From Neodiprion pinetum (taxonomy: Eukaryota; Arthropoda; Insecta; Hymenoptera; Diprionidae): a DNA stretch of 64,000 nt. The position numbers were made by a program, and so were the translations under genes. Position 1 is the first letter of the stretch, and each line of letters opens with the position of its first letter. This document shows positions 58,346 through 64,000 of this stretch, piece after piece. The stretch covers positions 8,542,001 through 8,606,000 of the forward strand of contig NC_060238.1 of NCBI RefSeq assembly GCF_021155775.2. The letters are read 5' to 3'. Under the pieces are notes generated by a model. It made no database searches. It was given only the letters and a program-made list of their open reading frames with translations, and was not told the origin of the DNA.

Positions 58346-59480
58346 TTCACTTGGTTCACTAGCACGATTGAGGATATACGATTTGTCCGGTTGGGGTGGT
58401 TTTCTGTTCTTAGGGCTCTTTTTGGGGGTGAATTGTGATGTTTGACACATTTTTTCGTCCTTCAAATCTGTAGTTAAGTCTGAGAAATTCGATAATCCCA
58501 TTTTCAAAAAACCGTTCGACGAACGATCCAAATTTCAATTAGGTTCATTACGTCCGTCAATCTTCGTTTGCCACCTAATGGTATTCCGTCAGGGAGTTCC
58601 TGTCCTTTAAGCCGTGTTTTCAACTTGCGTATCTGAGTTCCAAATCTTTTTTGAACATGTCCACAGCACTTGATCTTGTTGACTTCCACTTCAGGTCCGT
58701 AAGGCTTCGTTTTATTACTGCAGCATGGCTCTTGAGCTCTTCGTCAGCAATGTAGCGAACGTACTATGCATTGTACTTGTCTTTAGAGTGCTGGAATATC
58801 CTAATGACATCATTGACTCCTATGGTTCCGGAACAGCGAGTTATTCGGCTCATGTTTTTTTATGCCACAACTCCCATGCTGCCACAGTTTGTTTCCCCTT
58901 CTATTGGACACATGCGTTGCAGTAGGAAGACAAGACTTTGGGGTCGAATACCTGAAATAATTACAGAAACTCAACTAAGGTTCAAAAACAAGCATTGTAA
59001 GACGAACAGTAATAACTGAAAAGCTGAGGTAGAAGGATTCTACGGACAATTGGGTTACCCAAATTCTATTCGAACAAGAGATAGAACAAGAGATACAGAG
59101 AATTAGAATAAAATACCTTACCCATAGCACTCTCAATTACCGTACAAACACCATTCGCGATTTGTACCATCGCATCGTTTCTGCTATGTACCACGACACT
59201 TTAAGTAACGTTTCGCGTTTCTGGTGCCGTTGAAGCCGCAACTCTCTCTTCCATAACTTTATGGAAAACTGCATCGGCCACTTTGAATGTAGCTTCCACC
59301 ATACGCTTGACAACCGCATTGTACGTTGGGTGTTTGACAGGTAGCGAAAGGTCCATTATGTCACAAAATGTTGCCAAGCTCTTCAAGTCTTGACCGATAC
59401 AACGCATTGCTAATACGGCACGTGTATTTATTTCAAACATATTTCGTGTATTTTTCAATCGTTGGGCTGTTCTTAAAAGT
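58346..59480 (-). pseudogene. Mutator-like (MULE) transposase, degenerate
   Basis: Minus-strand pieces in order: MFEINTRAVLAMRCIGQDLK and FCDIMDLSLPVKHPTYNAVV (59458-59201); CRGT-QKR near 59180, where a DGTWQ motif is expected and the Asp is lost; MCPIEGETNCGSMG (about 58900); IFQHSKDKYNA and YIADEELKSHAAV; then VNKIKCCGHVQKRFGTQIRK, LKGQELPDGIPLGGK (58689-58560). RAV-AMR--G, the CxGHVQKRxG block and the Gly-rich GGK-RLTD end are familiar from Mutator-like transposases of animals. Several stops and shifts make it non-functional. The 153-bp repeats follow at its 3' side. Confidence 0.65.
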
Positions 59481-60013
59481 TTTCATTTGGACACAGTTCT
59501 CGCATGCGATGCTGTGCGTGCTTCCCAGGCCTTCTAGTTTCAGTTCGGTTATAACTATCTACTCGCTATGCCTGTAGAATTATCATCTTTGTAATTCTCA
59601 GTTATTCTTTTTACCAAAGGCTGTTGAAATATTAGGAGCTTCCTTATTATTCGATTAAGTGTGGTGGAAGATATTTTTTTGCTTTGAACGGCCAACTGGG
59701 CCTTTTACGCTCACGCCGTAACTCCGCTCTTTCTGTTTCATACTTCCGATTTTACTTCCACCAGTTTTTTCATATTCTGGTTTTTTTGTCCAGCAGTTTT
59801 TTTTTATAATAAATAAATAAAATTTTTTGTAATAAGTCCTTCCGCGTCCAGTTTAGGTTAGAATCAAAACTCAATTGCGTTTCTGTAAAAGTAAGAGATT
59901 TATTTACACTATGTATTTACACTATGTACAAAACTCACTAATAACCTTAGTTCTTACCTGTAAAAGTAAGAGAAACAACATTTAAAGCTTCTAATTCCTA
60001 TATTTTATTTCTA
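59481..60013. other. Spacer upstream of the peroxidase gene
   Basis: No gene. It contains a repeated TGTAAAAGTAAGAGA (59884, 59959) and a duplicated TTTACACTATGTA. Confidence 0.35.
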
Positions 60014-60046
60014 TATAAAGGTCCCGTGATAACCGCTATCTCATTC
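60014..60046 (+). promoter_or_regulatory. Candidate TATA-Inr core promoter
   Basis: TATAAA at 60014-60019 is followed by TCATTC (60041-60046), an arthropod initiator match, with the +1 A 29 nt from the TATA start. It lies about 670 bp before the peroxidase exon on the same strand and could start that transcript. It could equally belong to a repeat. Confidence 0.35.
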
Positions 60047-60709
60047 GTTCAACATTGTTGAATATTTTCTTTTTGAATTTTACTCTCTCAAAACTTACTG
60101 GTCGTCTCCCCAAGCCCGTGCTCTACCGCGCCATCGGTCGGTGGCCTTCGTCGGTAACGCGGCAGATTCAAAACTTGAGAGAAGCACGACACAAGTACAC
60201 GAGTGTCGTGATTTTCTTTACACATAAAATCTGCAAAAAAAAAACAAAAAAACTTTCGCCGCACACACGCGTCGGTAGAAGTTTTTTTCGTGTATCACTT
60301 ATACGATTTAGATACTTACTTTCAGGTTATTTTGTTGGATTCTGCGAATATCATGAAACACCATCACTCAATGTTCACACAAGCAAATGACAGTGACACG
60401 CTGGATATTTGGCACGATGAATCGCAGATTTTTGAGCGTTGAAAACTTTTGTTTGGGTTTTGTGATTCAGAACGGCTTCGATTTTCGTATCTTTGACAGG
60501 TCTCTGAAGCGCGCAAAATATCAGTACGTGAGAGGTGTGAGCGCGATGAAAGCAAAGCAACAGCGCTACTTGCACCAGATTGCTGAGGCTGGGTTCACAT
60601 AGGCACGGTTTTCGAATGTTAGGAACAAGTGTTGTTTGAGAGATAGATTTGACCCTAAACTAGCAATTCCGAGCTGTACTGGTCTCCATTATTTTTCTTT
60701 TAATTCCAG

Positions 60710-61628
60710 GGCTTTGTGCATGATGGCACTGGTAGTAACGATTAGCTATTCAGTGAATCACACTACTGAGAATAGGAACGTAACATCCCTAACCCTGGAT
60801 TCAGGTAATTTATTACATTCTACGTGGAATCTCGTGAGAGCAGAGTTTGTGGATACAAATGTAACGGCATTGACTGACAGCGAGTGGCAGAGTGGAATTT
60901 CAGCGGGTCACGAGGCGATCAAAGAGCGCGTGACAGCCAATGCTGGAGCAACACCTTTGATAAATCCATCGCCAAATTTCAGACACCAATTTGCCGTCAG
61001 TACCAGTGTATTTGCTGGCCAACTAGCTCTCGCTGGTCTTGCGGAAATAGCGGCAACACGAGTTATTGAGAGAGGCCGACTTTTGCTTGGAAAACAGTCA
61101 TCGATCGGAGCATATTTTGATAGTGGTTGGGCATTGGATGGTAGGTGCAAAGAATTTGGAAATATTACCTGTCTAAAAAGCAAGTATCGGACCTATGATG
61201 GGACCTGCAACCATAAACGACAGTGGGGTTCTGCTTTCTCACCGTTCAAAAGGTCTTTACCACCGGACTACGGTGATGGACTTAGTTCGCCCAGGAAAGG
61301 AAAATCAGGCAAGAGTTTACCATCCGCTCGTGAAGTCAGTCTCCGTGTTCATTCACCATCTCCAAGTTCAAATCCATCATTCACTGTTATGTTAGCTGTG
61401 TTTGGGCAATTCTTTGATCATGATATTACGGCAACTGCCATAAGTCAAGGAACTAACGGCAGTTCCATAGCGTGCTGTCCTCCTGCATCTGGCCATCCAG
61501 AGTGCTTTCCTGTCCGCGTGGGACCAGGTGATCCGGTCTATGACGCCACTAACAGTACCTGCATGGAGTTTGTCAGATCAGCTCCAGCTCCTCAATGCAG
61601 AATCGGCCCACGCCAACAGCTTAATCAG
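60710..61628 (+). CDS. Animal haem peroxidase, 5' coding exon (gene continues past the window)
   Basis: The exon lies between TTCTTTTAATTCCAG and CAG|GTGAGT and is open throughout. Counting from Met at 60720 it encodes 303 residues. RTYDGTCNH (157-165) is the conserved start of the peroxidase domain, and SAFSPFKRSLPPDYGDG follows. GQFFDHDIT (229-237) holds the distal His234, with Asp233 (haem-linking) and Asp235 (calcium) by analogy with myeloperoxidase. CCPP...CFPV and CMEFVRSAPAPQCRIGPRQQ match the usual cysteine-rich stretch. Several NxT/NxS sites suggest a secreted glycoprotein. The exon starts in phase 2, so an upstream exon, perhaps with the signal peptide, exists but was not found. The proximal His half lies beyond the window. 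Peroxinectin, chorion peroxidase or an immune-regulated peroxidase are possible. Confidence 0.88.
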
Positions 61629-61645
61629 GTGAGTCTTAATACATA

Positions 61646-63922
61646 CCGGGACAATCTCTTGAAACTATACATACAATGCGCATGCGCCAAATAATTCAAT
61701 CTCATTGGTCGGTGAAATCGCCCCTCGGCGATGTTTTCATCTGCTGAGTAGGGTGCCAACGTGCACGAAATGAAACAACAGCTGTAAATCTCTCGCGCGT
61801 AAAGCCGTGGATTGAGGTTATGTTGCTGTTTATTTTTACGTAGCGTGGATTGTCTCAGAAGAATAGTATCGCTCAGCAATACCGTGGTCGATATCGGAAG
61901 ATATTCAACCGCCGCAATAAAGAATTTAACGAAAAAGCAAATATCAAATGATACAGAAATTGGGTGTTACTTATTGAAAGAAGAAATCTGAAATTCAATG
62001 CAAAATGTCATTTACAAGTGGGAGTCTGGACAAACAGAGGTAGGTCAGTAAAAACAACGTTTATTGTGAAAAAATTTTTTATTTAGATGAAATTAAAAAT
62101 GCGTCTCATTAACGATTTATGTTTTGTGCATTTTATTGGAAATTAGTAGTATCCAAAAATACCAAAAGATCCTGTCTGATAATAATAGCTTCTAATATTT
62201 TCAGGTAAGAAATAATTCATTGTCAAAGCGGGACTAAATTTGTCAGGCATGGAAGCATGTAGGTAAGTTTCTAATTACATGATCTTTGACTATTACAATA
62301 TTTTAACATGGATTCAATAATAGAATTCGTTTTTTTTTTCAGCAGGTTCGAAGTTTAAACTTTGATTAACACGAGGAAAATTATGCCTTACGTGATGGTC
62401 AAAACGTTTCGGTGGCAAGGATCCTGGTTTCTCGAGCGGTGCGATGATTATAACCATCGAACCTGGTTGTTCCGTCAGACATCAGGTGCCAGAGTGAATT
62501 TCATCAGGCCATCGGCACTTTCTCAACATCAGTTGATACAAAATTGAAGAGCGGGATATACTACAGATCATAATGGCTGAATATCCCATCAGTTTACTTT
62601 GATTGAGCAAATAGCGATAAGTTTGTTACTTAACCGTTGCTGCCAATTCATTCTACCGAGGAATCATTCTGTACACCATTGTAATTCAAGCATTATTATT
62701 GACCAGCATTGTTTTTCAAACTTTATACCATTTAATTAGGTATCTTATTTTGAAGCTTACTTTTGAAGCTTACTTTGGCATTAAATTCAGATAAATAGTT
62801 TTTCAAGTCCTCAATTAGATTGTGGGGTTGATTTTTGCTAGGCAAACAGAATCAATCTAAATCTAAAATTGTTAAATAACTTCGGTTGAAAATGTCTTTA
62901 AATTTTATCTTTGTTGACGGTGTCATCTGGCTAGCTAGTTGCACGATAACTCAAAACCAAATGTAATTTTACACTCTATAGGGTCCTACGCTAGGACTGA
63001 AAGCTTGTGAATCTCAATTTACCGCAATTATTTCTGCATTTCATTTTAGCATTGTCTGGAGCAAAAAAAATCTGATTTCCAGATTGGAAATGAAACCTGA
63101 AACGCAAAAGTTATTCAGTATTACGAATTGAAAACCAAGAATTTCATGATGGTTCCTGCAACAAAGGGACGCTTTCCAAATATCCTTGTCACAAGGTGAT
63201 GTTCGGAGAACTATGAACAAGATATTGTATCGGATTACATTATTTGGAAAAAAATCTTCATGAACTTCGTTGAGAATTAGATATTCATTTATTTTGATGG
63301 AACAAGGTACACAATCTTGAATACGTTAAGTAAATGTCCTCGTAATAATGTTCTGACATTACTCTAAAACATTACAGATAGTGAGATATTTAAATTTCTT
63401 GAACGCTCGGTTTAATGTCTCATTTTCAAAAGTGATAAACGTCAATATTACCGCCTGAAATGACAAGAGAGTGAGAAAGTTGCTTAGGTGCTTGAAAGTG
63501 GCGATGATCTTTGTACGTGTGATAAATTGAATAGGCAGATAAGAGTAGATATTAGAGATGTAATTATTTTGGCCGTATCACCTGTTGATAGAAAATGATT
63601 TCATAGTTATTTCTAATGTATGAAATAATAAAAGTGATCAAATAGAGTGTTCCCACCTACCTGCTGCGTTTCTTCGAAGCACCCAATATTCAAACAGATT
63701 TCTCATTTCAGTCGAATAAAGCCAATTTTCAAAGAGTATCAGCATCAACTTTCCGAGTCACTACCTCGACTGTTTGAGAATCTAACCTCAATAATTCGTA
63801 TGAACTACATCGTCACCAGAAACAGAGTTTGACAGCTGGAACTCGGAGTGGCCAGCCTGCCCGAGCAGCCGATAAAACTCGCGCATTCGTATTGTATGTA
63901 TAGTTTCAAGAGATTGTTCCGG
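61646..63922. mobile_element. TIR element copy 2, in the peroxidase intron
   Basis: Starts CCGGGACAATCTCTTGAAAC 16 nt after the splice donor and ends with a slightly diverged reverse complement; TA flanks both ends. The outer 400-490 bp on each side match the copy at 22688-23707. The middle (about 62065-63435) is about 1.4 kb of unrelated sequence. It includes a small frame (62362-62547) that has an acceptor-like T-run-CAG before it; the frame is not recognised. No transposase. Confidence 0.85.
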
Positions 63923-64000
63923 TATATGGGTGATGCAGACAAGGTAATGTAGTAAAATATCATTTCTGTAGCTGCTAAAACCACAAATAACCTTTTCTGA
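63923..64000. other. Peroxidase intron, window end
   Basis: Resumes the intron after the insertion. No exon is visible before the window ends. Confidence 0.4.

Noticed and set aside
41540..59480. One 18-kb Mutator transposon with the two inverted copies as its ends
   Set aside because: Both copies include the transposase-proximal end rather than only terminal sequence, the left one is truncated, and cellular exons lie between them; two independent copies is simpler.
60636..60709. Extending the peroxidase frame upstream to the first in-frame Met
   Set aside because: A good acceptor (TTTAATTCCAG) lies at 60709 and the upstream residues look like intron; the coding exon is taken to start at 60710.
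62362..62547. Next peroxidase exon
   Set aside because: The residues do not match the peroxidase domain expected after IGPRQQLNQ, and the segment lies inside the inserted element.

Overview
This is a window from an animal nuclear genome. Split exons, a TCAGT-type initiator, insect-type transposon families and an animal haem peroxidase gene point to an arthropod, most likely an insect. A hymenopteran would fit the transposon mix, but that is a guess from family recollection. There are no bacterial features and no CRISPR array. Sequence outside the repeats is AT-rich, and most recognisable content is mobile DNA, much of it nested.

Left third (1-36 kb). A minus-strand LTR retrotransposon runs off the left edge (LTR 363-804). 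At 1.2-5.0 kb are two copies of an R1-clade LINE embedded in (AC)n microsatellite; one has an open endonuclease-RT frame. At 5.1-7.8 kb is a PIF/Harbinger-group (ISL2EU-like) DNA transposon with a degenerate transposase on + and a convergent spliced YqaJ-type nuclease on -. Then come a pogo-type DNA-binding fragment, a tRNA-like sequence, a degraded LINE, a Helitron-like terminus, a long-TIR element (19.0-20.5 kb), a 1.0-kb TIR element (22.7-23.7 kb), an element with terminal arrays of about 20-bp palindromic units (24.8-26.3 kb), a DIRS-like RT-RNase H relic broken by a hAT MITE (27.2-29.1 kb), and a broken RAG1/Transib-like transposase (31.3-33.0 kb).

Middle (36-51 kb). A roughly 5-kb transposon with roughly 1-kb inverted arms and a broken pogo-like DDE gene is followed by a Mutator-like fragment. 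A young, nearly complete Gypsy retrotransposon (41,808-49,073) is inserted in that fragment. It has 671/668-bp LTRs, a 4-bp ATGT target duplication, a gag, a -1 frameshift signal into protease, RT, RNase H and integrase, and an extra third ORF with a C2HC finger. Its pol carries two in-frame TAA stops.

Right (51-64 kb). Two cellular genes are visible. The first is an unnamed three-exon gene (51,467-57,764) with a CpG-rich promoter, an NRF1-type palindrome and an Arg-Gly-rich last exon. Its long first intron is filled with MITEs, a 1.27-kb palindrome and a LINE relic. The second is the 5' part of an animal haem peroxidase (exon 60,710-61,628). Its intron is invaded 16 nt after the donor by a 2.28-kb TIR element related to the one at 22.7 kb. 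Between them lies an inverted Mutator-like copy that preserves the empty target site of the Gypsy insertion.
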